Below are positions 51,807 to 60,505 of a stretch of 64,000 nucleotides of DNA, piece by piece. Position numbers and translations under genes: made by a program. The notes under the pieces are model-generated. The model was not told the DNA's origin. It did no database searches and saw only the letters and a list, made by a program, of their open reading frames with translations. Source of the DNA: Psychrobacillus soli (GTDB taxonomy: Bacteria; Bacillota; Bacilli; Bacillales_A; Planococcaceae). Where the stretch lies: positions 1 to 64,000 of the forward strand of contig NZ_VDGG01000002.1 of the NCBI RefSeq assembly GCF_006861775.1, read 5' to 3'. The stretch's first letter is position 1. Each line of letters begins with the position of its first letter.

Positions 51807-52241
51807 TCAACTGATTTTTAACAAATGCTGCGTCTGCATACAGTTCAAAAGATTCTCCACGGCGACTTCCCCTGCATGAATCCATCTATTTTTATCAATA
51901 ATCTTTCCATCTGTATCAATTGGTTGCTGGAATTGACTAAATCCAGTTGCATCCAATAGTGAGTTTTCATCACGATCCAGACCGACATGCACAACATGCT
52001 TGATAATGTAAGGTGTTCCGAATTTAATGGTTGCTTCATAATGGTCCAGCTCGCCATCCATCACGAAAAAAGGAAGGCGGATATAGATGGTTTCTCCTCC
52101 TTCTTGGCACAAGATGTGATCAAAGCACCCTCGATCATAATCCCAGTTTCCTCCCAAATTATAACCGAGGTCTCGAATGCAATCGTTCATAATGCCGAAA
52201 GAGGCTATTTGTCCCTCTAATTCTGTTTGCAATTTTAACAT
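51807..52241 (-). CDS. yugN: YugN-like family protein
   Basis: 144-residue soluble protein of the Bacillus YugN-like family: LGYNLGGNWDYDRGCFDHIL, YIRLPFFVMDGELDHYEATI and GEVAVENLLNCMQ fit the family. Function unknown. Monocistronic between unrelated neighbours. The 166 bases between it and the next gene on the right hold nothing clear. Confidence 0.8.
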   Translation of the reverse strand: MLKLQTELEGQIASFGIMNDCIRDLGYNLGGNWDYDRGCFDHILCQEGGETIYIRLPFFVMDGELDHYEATIKFGTPYIIKHVVHVGLDRDENSLLDATGFSQFQQPIDTDGKIIDKNRWIHAGEVAVENLLNCMQTQHLLKIS

Positions 52242-52413
52242 GATATCTCCTCCTATGGGTTATTCCCTATAAAGTATTTACAATAGGAAGGTGGTCATAC
52301 CTTCCAAAAAAATAGAAATTTCATCAGGTTGATAACCAGTCTCCTCTTGCCAAAGTACTTTTGAAGAAACCAACAATTAGAATCGACTCATTAAGTTTGT
52401 ATTTTTAATGTAC

Positions 52414-53841
52414 TTACACTTCGAATGCAGTAAAAGTCCCTTCGTCATCAAAATCTATCACTTCTATGACCTTATCAGTGAACTGTTCCACTGTATTTCT
52501 ATTACAACCTATTACGAGAGAAAGCACATTGAAGGCTTTCTCTCGTTTATTTTTATTGAATGCTTCTAGAAACGAATCCGTTACTTGGTTTTCGCCATCT
52601 GTAACAAAAATAATATCAGCTTGTTTAAAACGGCTTTCATTTATTACATGCACCGCTTCGTCTAGTGCAAGTGCATAATTTGTTCCTCCACCTAAAAAGG
52701 TCCGTGACAGCCTTACCATTTCAGTTGCTCCAATTTTCCCTTTTACATATCTAAAAACTTGAGTATGTGAAGAGAATAATACTAAGCATAAATCTCTTCT
52801 CTGCTTCTTTGCAATGGACATAAGGGCTAATGTAAATCCTTTCGATTGGGTGTCAAGGCTGCTCATACTATCCGATTGGTCAAGACAAATTACAATTGGG
52901 CCCTTCTTCAAAACCTCAGACCTTTTCTGTTCAAATTGCATAGTTTGGCTTTCCGAAAAGCGACGTAGAAAATCTATTTTCGTTAGCGGATGTGTATAGA
53001 AGATAAACTCGACTGGCAGCAATTTTTCAATGGCATTTCCATTTGTAACTCCATTTCTTCTAACAGACTGGCTCTGTTTTGACTTTTGTTTTTTTCGAGC
53101 AATCTTTTTGAATCGCCCAGCCCATTCTGCTATTTCTTTCATCTTTTTAGAAGTTGCAATTTTCTCTGCCAATAAAATTTTGTCCCGTAAAGGAACTTTT
53201 TTTAATTCTGCCTCAGCATTTCCTGCACTTATACCTCCCAGCAATGATTTCAACCCATCTCTCACTTGCATAGATTCTTGTCTGGCTTGGTTCATGGCTT
53301 GCAAGAAGCTTTCGCTATTACTTTGAATCATTTGCTGTAATTTTCCATTCAATTCAATCATTGTATTCTCATGGATTTTTCGATCAGCTTCTTGAAGTTG
53401 CTGCTTTTGCTTTTGCGTTTGTCTTAGTATTAGTTGGATTTTCCGCGACTGTTCTTTAAGTTCTTCATCTTTCTCTAGTTGCTGGGCGAACCATTGGTTT
53501 GTCTTTTCTCCGTACTTCATTGCACTAATGGCAGATGCTAAATCATTTAATCGGGTAAAATTTCGATAGGATGCAAAGTTCTCATCCGCCACGATGACTT
53601 CTATAAGTAATTTATTTAACGAAAGGATGCTATCAACATCCTTTGCTATTATTGCCGGTTTCATCTTATACATAGAAGCCCAAATATCACAAAGTAAAGG
53701 TTCAAACGTAGGTAATACCGCCTTATCACTGAGCTTTTGGAGCCCTTGTGACATTTCAAAAATTTCTTTAAAACGCCTTTTATCAAATGTATCTGTATTT
53801 AATACTGAACAGTATTCTTCGTAGTTTTTGTTCCTTCTCAC
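52414..53841 (-). CDS. VWA-domain protein, ViaA-like
   Basis: 475-residue protein with a Gln/Lys-rich central coiled-coil region and a C-terminal von Willebrand A domain: the MIDAS motif DQSDSMSS, GGGTNYALAL and FVTDGENQVTDS. I start at the GTG at 53841, behind AAGGAAGTG and 14 bases after the AAA+ gene's stop; the ATG at 53904 would overlap that gene by 50 bases without a site. Partner of the MoxR-type ATPase upstream, as ViaA of RavA. Confidence 0.82.
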   Translation of the reverse strand: MRRNKNYEEYCSVLNTDTFDKRRFKEIFEMSQGLQKLSDKAVLPTFEPLLCDIWASMYKMKPAIIAKDVDSILSLNKLLIEVIVADENFASYRNFTRLNDLASAISAMKYGEKTNQWFAQQLEKDEELKEQSRKIQLILRQTQKQKQQLQEADRKIHENTMIELNGKLQQMIQSNSESFLQAMNQARQESMQVRDGLKSLLGGISAGNAEAELKKVPLRDKILLAEKIATSKKMKEIAEWAGRFKKIARKKQKSKQSQSVRRNGVTNGNAIEKLLPVEFIFYTHPLTKIDFLRRFSESQTMQFEQKRSEVLKKGPIVICLDQSDSMSSLDTQSKGFTLALMSIAKKQRRDLCLVLFSSHTQVFRYVKGKIGATEMVRLSRTFLGGGTNYALALDEAVHVINESRFKQADIIFVTDGENQVTDSFLEAFNKNKREKAFNVLSLVIGCNRNTVEQFTDKVIEVIDFDDEGTFTAFEV

Positions 53842-53854
53842 TAGAGCACTTCCT

Positions 53855-55036
53855 TCACATTTTGTAAAATATACCGGAAGGTTCCTCGTTTTCCTTTTTG
53901 TCATTTATCACATCAAAATTCATCGGTTCTAAAATAGCGTTAAGAATTTCTTGATGCATCGACTTCACTTTAATAAGTAAAGCATCGATTTCCACAGTAC
54001 AACCTTCATAGCATCCTTTCAATTTATTCAAATCAGCCTCTAAAGCCTTCATTTTATGAGTTGCTTCCATTCCAGAATCTACCGAATTATCCTGCATTAT
54101 TGAATTGAACACTTCAATTGCTTCATTTCGAATAGAATCGAGCTTCCGAATAGTAGTGTCTTGTGCATGTCTACGAACAATGAATGAAACTGTATCTTTT
54201 TGATCAATCGTTTCCCAAAGAGCATTTTCAAGAATTACAATATCTTCTACCAACACGACTTGTCTTTTGCGAATCAACGCCCTCGCCTGCAGCACACTTA
54301 ATGACTGTTTGAACCTCCGATCTGACGGTCGAATTCCCTCATCACGCAAATCTTTGCGAATCTTCGAAATGGCGTTGTAAACTTCATCGTGGATGACTAC
54401 CATATCTGTTAAGAACTGAAAGTGTATCAAGTCCTCCATTGTCATGGTTGGCATTTGCTCATGTTGGTCTGCATTTTTCAACATAGAAATAAAATTCGTA
54501 TCATCTGCTATATACTCAACCTCATATCTAAGTAAAAAACGATCGAATAACGCTTCAAGTCCTTCACCTTCTTCCGGATATTCATTTGAAGCTCCGATTA
54601 AAGACATTAAAGGAACTTGTACTGGTGACCCGTTATTGTAAAAAATTCTTTCATTAATGATGGTTAGTAAGCTGTTTAGAATAGCACTGTTCGCCTTGAA
54701 AATTTCATCTAAAAACACTAAATTTACTTCTGGCATTTTTGATTCTGTATTCCGCTTGTATACGCCTTGTTCCAGGGCCTTCAGCGATAAAGGACCAAAT
54801 AACTCCTCAGGTGTACTAAATCTCGTTAGCAGCCATTGAAAATATTTAGTGCCTTGTATAATTTTTGCAAGTTCCACGGCTAGTGCAGATTTCGCGGTAC
54901 CTGAAGGACCGATCATGAGTATATGTTGTCGTGATAATATCGCAATTAGTAGTGCTTCTACCTCAGCTTCGCGCTCATAAAACTTAGCATTTAAAGAATT
55001 ACTAATTTCATCTAATTTTGAAAGGTTGTTCTCCAT
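53855..55036 (-). CDS. MoxR/RavA-type AAA+ ATPase
   Basis: 393 residues with Walker A GPSGTAKSA (43-50), Walker B NLVFLDEIFKANS, sensor GASNEYPEEGEGLEALFDRF and C-terminal helical extension. The RavA subgroup of MoxR ATPases acts as chaperone-like motor with a VWA partner; the downstream gene supplies one. In E. coli RavA-ViaA is linked to respiratory-complex and stress functions; the role here is unknown. Confidence 0.88.
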   Translation of the reverse strand: MENNLSKLDEISNSLNAKFYEREAEVEALLIAILSRQHILMIGPSGTAKSALAVELAKIIQGTKYFQWLLTRFSTPEELFGPLSLKALEQGVYKRNTESKMPEVNLVFLDEIFKANSAILNSLLTIINERIFYNNGSPVQVPLMSLIGASNEYPEEGEGLEALFDRFLLRYEVEYIADDTNFISMLKNADQHEQMPTMTMEDLIHFQFLTDMVVIHDEVYNAISKIRKDLRDEGIRPSDRRFKQSLSVLQARALIRKRQVVLVEDIVILENALWETIDQKDTVSFIVRRHAQDTTIRKLDSIRNEAIEVFNSIMQDNSVDSGMEATHKMKALEADLNKLKGCYEGCTVEIDALLIKVKSMHQEILNAILEPMNFDVINDKKENEEPSGIFYKM

Positions 55037-55189
55037 TTACCACTACTCCCGTCACTTTTTAATGTGTTTTCAACAAGCTTTTCCATCCCTATCATTTGCT
55101 ATTCCGAAATATGCGGCAAATACTCGCCCATCTTACCTTTTTTGTGTTATGTCATAATCACATTAACATTAATGGTTAGGTTTTTTTAC

Positions 55190-55753
55190 ATGATAAACAA
55201 TCAACTTCGATCAATGAGGCAAGCACGAATTGAGGCATTTTAAGTAAATGGTAAATCCAGCTTCACGGTCTACTTTGCTACAAACGATATCAGCATACAA
55301 ATTATGGATATTACAGACCATGAAATGAACACAGCAAAAATTATTAATCAATTAAAAGATATGCCATTAGAATTAGTGAATATGGTTGTTAAAAATTCTG
55401 GAGAAAAATTACAAGCAGTTGAATCATTAAAGAAACAAACTGATTTAATAAGTGAGACATCTAAAAGCATACGTAACATTTCTTCGCAAACGAATATGGT
55501 TGCATTGAACGCAGCTATCGAAGCAGCTCGTGTAGGAGAACAAGGACGAGGTTTTAAAGTTGTAGCTGATGAAGTACGAAGATTGGCTGGTAATGTTGAT
55601 GATGCTATTAAAAATGTGAATTCTAATGTTGAAAATATTACAAGAGAAGTAGAAAGAGTTAGTAAAATAACTAATGATTTACAAGAACTGATTACAGAAA
55701 CTCACTCCAAATTTAACAAGGTTATTGAAGAATTTAAAGGGATTGCTAAATAG
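55190..55753 (+). pseudogene. Methyl-accepting chemotaxis-type signalling fragment
   Basis: From the ATG at 55304 the frame is 149 residues of coiled-coil cytoplasmic signalling domain, with the conserved tip [20 protein letters not shown] and [12 protein letters not shown]. The same frame upstream continues to an in-frame TAA at 55241 and an ATG at 55190 without a good site, so the product may be a truncated soluble receptor like YfmS or a dead fragment. No membrane or sensor domain is present. Confidence 0.65.
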
Positions 55754-55894
55754 TGCGTGTTGTTCTTCTTTTGATCCGGAATTCCAAAGTTCCATTAATA
55801 TTTTCTCTTCTCTATTCCGTGGATTTTCATGTTTGGCGAGATAATTTGCAACTAACTCTGTATTTTTAGCAAGCTTCTCTTCGCTCAGACCCAT
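55679..55894 (-). CDS. Small protein, DUF3243-like, 3' end replaced
   Basis: 71 residues from the ATG behind GGGGG. The first 45 ([37 protein letters not shown]) resemble the DUF3243 family of small Bacillus proteins, my recollection only. The last 20 residues are the antisense of the chemotaxis fragment and look non-native, so the gene probably lost its true end at this junction. Confidence 0.45.
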   Translation of the reverse strand: MGLSEEKLAKNTELVANYLAKHENPRNREEKILMELWNSGSKEEQHALFSNPFKFFNNLVKFGVSFCNQFL

Positions 55895-55986
55895 GTTTTC
55901 CCCCAACTCAACTTTTTCAGCAAGATACCTCTTAGATTAGATTTGTTCAATGAAGAGTACATAATGTTACAGTATTAGTAAATTAC

Positions 55987-56039
55987 ATCATTGATAGCTC
56001 TTCCTATCATTTTAAATGAAAGGAAGAGCCATCAATGAT
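55987..56039 (-). terminator. Hairpin at end of uvsE
   Basis: ATTGATAGCTCTTCCT pairs with AGGAAGAGCCATCAAT with one mismatch; it includes the last uvsE codons. No clear T-run follows on the minus strand, so terminator action is uncertain. Confidence 0.55.
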
Positions 56040-56972
56040 TTCCACATCTTCCCTAGTTTTAATCTCCTCCATTAAATGAAACAGTGCTTCGTCTTTACTT
56101 TTCGCTTCAATCATGCAGTCAATTTGCAAAACGCTGCCCTTAATCTCTTTTAGAAACTGAAAGAACATATTTATATCAATAAAATCTGCATGATGGCGAA
56201 ATGCACTTTGGCTTTTTGGACTGGAAATATGCATTTTTATAGGAAGAGGAGAATGCCTCCACGTTTGGATGATTCGGTTCCAATGAACTTCCCATTCAGC
56301 ATTTCGATGGTGAGCAAGATGATGATGGTAATCGAATACAAGAGGGATATCCAGTTTTTCACATAAATAAAGAGTATCCTCTAGCGTAAATGAAGTATCG
56401 TCATTTTCAAGCATAATCATTTTTTGAATCGATCTCGGGACGACCATCCAATTATCTATAAAACGTTCTAGCGATGCATCGGTCTCCTTATAATTACCTC
56501 CCACATGCATGACACACCGATGAGTAGGCTCAATTCCCATCCTTTTTAATAATAAATAATGCATTTTCAACGTTTGTATGGAATTTACTAAAATTTCTTT
56601 TTTCATGGAATTAATGAGAACAAAGTGATCAGGATGAAAATCAATTCTTATTTCGTGTTTATTGGCAAAATCACCAATCTCACGCAGCAGATTATGTAGA
56701 GGCTTCAGATAATTCCAATCAAAAAGGTCTACATGGTTGGCCAGAGGAATTAGACGAGAAGATAAACGATAAAAATGGATATCAGATGCTGCATTATGCT
56801 TTAGAATTCTAAGTGTATTTTCTAAATTCGATAACGAAATACGTTCCAATTTATGAATAGCAGCTTCTCTGTCATCAATTTTCTGGAATTGTGTAAATGT
56901 CATGGTTTGTGAGGGAGATGCATTTTTTAATTCCATGCTCATTGCTACATAACCGAGACGTACTATCGTCAT
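56007..56972 (-). CDS. uvsE: UV damage endonuclease
   Basis: 321-residue UvsE/UVDE enzyme with a TIM-barrel fold, which nicks 5' of UV photoproducts and is typical of spore formers. Visible landmarks: VRLGYVAMSMELKNASPSQT, HPDHFVLINS, HRCVMHVGGNYKE, MLENDDTSF, and FDYHHHLAHH with the metal-binding histidines. I start at the ATG at 56972 with GAGG eight bases upstream. A remnant of a second UvsE gene lies directly upstream. Confidence 0.9.
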   Translation of the reverse strand: MTIVRLGYVAMSMELKNASPSQTMTFTQFQKIDDREAAIHKLERISLSNLENTLRILKHNAASDIHFYRLSSRLIPLANHVDLFDWNYLKPLHNLLREIGDFANKHEIRIDFHPDHFVLINSMKKEILVNSIQTLKMHYLLLKRMGIEPTHRCVMHVGGNYKETDASLERFIDNWMVVPRSIQKMIMLENDDTSFTLEDTLYLCEKLDIPLVFDYHHHLAHHRNAEWEVHWNRIIQTWRHSPLPIKMHISSPKSQSAFRHHADFIDINMFFQFLKEIKGSVLQIDCMIEAKSKDEALFHLMEEIKTREDVEIIDGSSFHLK

Positions 56973-57008
56973 TTTCTCCACCTCTTTCCAAATTAGTTAT
57001 TCTCTCAT

Positions 57009-57203
57009 TCACCACACCACCTCACCGCCTGATGTACGTTTGACTCCCCTAATAGAAGCAATTTCTTCTATGAGTTTCAACATAAGCTTGTCCATTCGTT
57101 CACTTTTAGTAAGAGCTGAATAGCGAGCATAAGTTAAATTTTTGGAAGGGCTTGCATCCCATAAACCTATAGCAGTGGCTACATACCCAAAACGGATTTC
57201 TAT
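57009..57203 (-). pseudogene. Second UvsE gene, N-terminal remnant without start codon
   Basis: 65 codons beginning IEIRFGYVATAIGLWDASPS, then LTYARYSALTKSERMDKL, like the UvsE N-terminus (IRFGYVAMS, ASPSQTMTFAQF). GGAG lies at the right distance but the expected ATG reads ATA. After about 40 residues the match is lost and the frame ends at TGA 57009. A decayed or chimeric tandem paralogue. The following 57204-57454 contains nothing I can support. Confidence 0.65.
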
Positions 57204-57454
57204 CTATTTTTCTCCTTTTATTAATACTGAATAAACAGAAACGATAATTTTCATTTAAAGCTTTTTGAAAAAATGGATTCCATGAGAATGCCTCTTTCTA
57301 GATATATTTGCCCATCAAGCATACATTTATGATAGAACGCCTTCTTTTTTTTTCTAACGGAAGCCTTGAGAGCTATTTTACACATACATACATACAAAAA
57401 AGCCGCTCCGCTATTCGTCGATGGAACAACAGATCGGCATTTTATTCGATTTTA

Positions 57455-57829
57455 TTAATTGGTAGATCGTACGTTCTTGAACACATTAATAGCGAGTATT
57501 ATTACGCTAAACACGACGAGGACCCCACCAATTGCAGTAAATACAGTCGCCTCTTCTGCTCCTTTCAAAACGAGTACTGTAAGCGCTATCATCATTAATG
57601 GTAGGCCTATATTAGCACTCCAAAAATGTAATTTTGCATACATATTATTGCTCGTGCTAGGAAATAAATGATACACAAAACCCGCTAACGCAAATGATGT
57701 CCAGCCGAGCAGATTGACATGCACGTGCACCCCTTTTAATACATAATCGTGCGCCATCGACATGTACAGACCTAACAGAACCCCAATGACAAAATAAACG
57801 ACCGAAATCTTGATAAAGCGGATAGCCAT
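57455..57829 (-). CDS. Small haem-copper-oxidase-subunit-I-like membrane protein
   Basis: 124 residues with four hydrophobic helices: VYFVIGVLLGLYMSM, VHVHVNLLGWTSFALAGFVYH, LHFWSANIGLPLMMIAL, AIGGVLVVFSVIILAI. The HVHVNLLGW and later His residues recall helices of cbb3/NorB-type oxidase subunit I, and similar small Bacillus proteins are labelled cytochrome-c oxidase. At a quarter of the normal length it cannot be a full oxidase. Haem binding or assembly is possible. Confidence 0.65.
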   Translation of the reverse strand: MAIRFIKISVVYFVIGVLLGLYMSMAHDYVLKGVHVHVNLLGWTSFALAGFVYHLFPSTSNNMYAKLHFWSANIGLPLMMIALTVLVLKGAEEATVFTAIGGVLVVFSVIILAINVFKNVRSTN

Positions 57830-57889
57830 GCCTCAGGTAATGCTTTTTTCTAATATAGGATTAACCATTAGCGTTAGACGCCTTTCTTT

Positions 57890-59044
57890 CTAATCAATTG
57901 TTTTCTTAAATAAATTTCTACCCGGTCTAAGTTCTGTTATTTTAACATTCAGTGTACGGATCGAATCCTCTGCTAATTCAACTTTTCCGTTTTGCTGAAG
58001 TCGTTTCCATGCTTGCACATCTTTTCGATATAAATATTCGGATAAACGATAAATATCGAAATCTTTCTTTAATGCTTCTTTATATGTTTCTTCGATTTGC
58101 TGTTTAATTTCTTGTTCTGCTTTTTTTCTAATTTCATCTTTCGTTGTTTTTGTCGGGATAGTACCTACATCCCCTTGCATTGTAACGTCTATATCAAACT
58201 TCAATGCATCTCCCTCAACGACTGGTTTTACTTTCACTTTTATTTTGTGAATTACGACTGACATGACATCTTCTTCGTCTGAGTTTAATGAAAATGTGAC
58301 TTCTTCCCTTTCCGTCTTGTCATTCATCCACATCAAGCCAAACATTTTCTCTCTATTTATGAAACCTTTGAACCCTTTCGTTGTTACTAAACCAACCCCT
58401 GCAGACCGCGCCATTTTATCCTTGCCCTCTACCGTTTCCCAATTTTCAGTTATTTTAACATAAGGAATAACCACTTCGTGACCTGGTTCATTTAATCCGA
58501 TAATCATTCTGCGTATATCAACTGGTTCAATTAATGAACTTTGGTGAAACGAATTCATCGGATCACCTAATTTTGACAACGTAATGGCTGTATCTATAAC
58601 TGGGGTTGTAAGCAGAACTTCTTTCACGGAATCATCCGTGGCGAACAGCCAAATTTGATACCTTGTTTCTCTATAACGGATTAAAGTGTCAATGATGTCA
58701 TTCATTCCTTCATTTTTTAACGCCTCTTCAGAGAAGACTATGAAAGTTTGGTGACCCCAATAAATCTTTTGATCGCTTGAATTATATAACTTAAATACTG
58801 CTTCATCCAATGTTCTACCAGAGGCATAGCCTACTTCTGATTGGACAGGACTAGGGTTCGGTTGCTCTGATTTAGCTACCTTATTAAAGTCAATAATTTG
58901 TACATATACTTTGAATTTATCGTCTTCATAATCAATACCAAGACCATGAGTATAAAGCATTCTCTCCGGTTCATTTTGCCCCCAACATCCAGAAAGCATA
59001 ACAACTAGTACAAATCCGAGAAAAATCAACTTATTTCTTCCCAT
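57890..59044 (-). CDS. Spore germination receptor C lipoprotein, locus 3
   Basis: 384-residue GerAC-family lipoprotein. The signal peptide has the lipobox MLSGC at about residue 20, then WGQNEPERMLYTHGLGIDY. The C-terminal domain includes KKDFDIYRLSEYLYRKDVQAW. Its start overlaps the A subunit by 14 bases. Last gene of locus 3 (order B-A-C). Confidence 0.9.
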   Translation of the reverse strand: MGRNKLIFLGFVLVVMLSGCWGQNEPERMLYTHGLGIDYEDDKFKVYVQIIDFNKVAKSEQPNPSPVQSEVGYASGRTLDEAVFKLYNSSDQKIYWGHQTFIVFSEEALKNEGMNDIIDTLIRYRETRYQIWLFATDDSVKEVLLTTPVIDTAITLSKLGDPMNSFHQSSLIEPVDIRRMIIGLNEPGHEVVIPYVKITENWETVEGKDKMARSAGVGLVTTKGFKGFINREKMFGLMWMNDKTEREEVTFSLNSDEEDVMSVVIHKIKVKVKPVVEGDALKFDIDVTMQGDVGTIPTKTTKDEIRKKAEQEIKQQIEETYKEALKKDFDIYRLSEYLYRKDVQAWKRLQQNGKVELAEDSIRTLNVKITELRPGRNLFKKTID

Positions 59045-60485
59045 TTTTTAACCTCGTTTTATCTTTAGGGTTTAAATCATGCGGACGCTCTGCATAGTAT
59101 TTCTCTGATGGCCGAATTATTGTTCTTAATATATTTGACCAACTTAAATCTGCCGTAATAGCCAAATACGGAACGCCGAACGTTCTCATATTTGCTAAAT
59201 AAAGAACTATTAAGAAAAACGATAGTAAAAATCCAAACAGTCCCAAAAAAGAGGTTAAGAAGAGGAAAAAAAATCTTAATATACTCACAGCCGATACGAG
59301 CGTTTGATTTACTAATGTGTATGATGCAATAACCGAGGTCGCTATAATTACAATCATCGCCGGACTTGTAATCCCCGCTCGGATGGCCGCATCCCCGATT
59401 ATTAAACCGCCAACAACACTTATTGTTCCACCGATCGCAGCTGGAAGACGTAAACCAAACTCACGGAATAATTCGAACATAAAAATCATGAGGATCATTT
59501 CAAGCGAAGTTGGCAAGGGAAGCCCTGTACGTGTTTGCACAACTGTAGCTAACAATAGCAAGGGTAACTGGTTTTGGTGAAACGTCGTTAAGGCTAGCCA
59601 AAATGCTGGAAGTAACGTCCCTAACAGAAACCCGACTAGCCTTAATAATCGTTCAACAGAGCTAAAAACCATTGAGTTTTCATGATCCTCACCTGTTTTA
59701 AAGAGTAAAAAGAAATTTACTGGAATAATTACTCCGTATGCCACGCCATCAATGAGGATTACAAATCTTCCTCTTGCAAGGTATTGAAGGGCGAAATCTG
59801 GCCTTCCTGTATAGTCGTGTCTAGGGAATACAGTCCATCGTTTATCAATGTGTTCCATTAAAATGTCCCCACTAAATATGATATCCACATCAATATTATT
59901 TATTTTTTCCTTTATTCCTGAAAGAATTTCTTGATCTACAATATCATCAAAATAGAGGACAGCAACAGTCGTTTTTGTTCGTTTTCCTACTTCGAATTTT
60001 TCAACGCACAGTGAATTCGTAGGCATTCGTTTCCTAATTAAAGCAATATTAGTAAAAATGTCTTCAATAAAGTTGTCCCTAGGTCCTTTCACTAGTACTT
60101 CTGTTTTCGTTTCTTCGGGATTTCGGTTTGGCTTTTTCGAAATATTACTAGAGTAGATTACATTATAATCTTCAAAATAAAGAAGAACATTTCCAGAGTA
60201 TACACTAGTTATTATTTCACTTTCAGCTTGCACTTCTTTCAATGCTGGAATGTGCAAATGGCTTGTCACTGCCTCTTCAAATGACAACTCTTCCAGAGCA
60301 TTGAAGAAAAGCTGAACTCGTTCAACAACTACGTCATTTAATAAGTGTTGATCAATCATTGCTTCACAGGTAATAAACATCACTTTTCGTTGATTGAACG
60401 TATATACATGAAACTGAACATCTGCAGATTTCTGAAATAACTGTTTCAATTTCTTCGCATCTATTATATTGTCAGCAGCTTGCAT
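59031..60485 (-). CDS. Spore germination receptor A subunit, locus 3
   Basis: 484-residue GerA-family A subunit: VEKFEVGKRTKTTVAVLYFD, YTGRPDFALQYLARGRFVILIDG, then helices with LFREFGLRLPAAIGGTISVVGG. GGTGAGAAAGT precedes the ATG. Somewhat short at the N-terminus compared with locus 2. Overlaps the C subunit gene. Confidence 0.92.
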   Translation of the reverse strand: MQAADNIIDAKKLKQLFQKSADVQFHVYTFNQRKVMFITCEAMIDQHLLNDVVVERVQLFFNALEELSFEEAVTSHLHIPALKEVQAESEIITSVYSGNVLLYFEDYNVIYSSNISKKPNRNPEETKTEVLVKGPRDNFIEDIFTNIALIRKRMPTNSLCVEKFEVGKRTKTTVAVLYFDDIVDQEILSGIKEKINNIDVDIIFSGDILMEHIDKRWTVFPRHDYTGRPDFALQYLARGRFVILIDGVAYGVIIPVNFFLLFKTGEDHENSMVFSSVERLLRLVGFLLGTLLPAFWLALTTFHQNQLPLLLLATVVQTRTGLPLPTSLEMILMIFMFELFREFGLRLPAAIGGTISVVGGLIIGDAAIRAGITSPAMIVIIATSVIASYTLVNQTLVSAVSILRFFFLFLTSFLGLFGFLLSFFLIVLYLANMRTFGVPYLAITADLSWSNILRTIIRPSEKYYAERPHDLNPKDKTRLKNGKK

Positions 60486-60505
60486 ACTTTCTCACCATTT
60501 CCAGA

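Noticed and set aside
53842-53904. ATG at 53904 as start of the VWA gene
   Set aside because: It would overlap the AAA+ gene by 50 bases and has no ribosome-binding site; the GTG at 53841 has one and fits the spacing.
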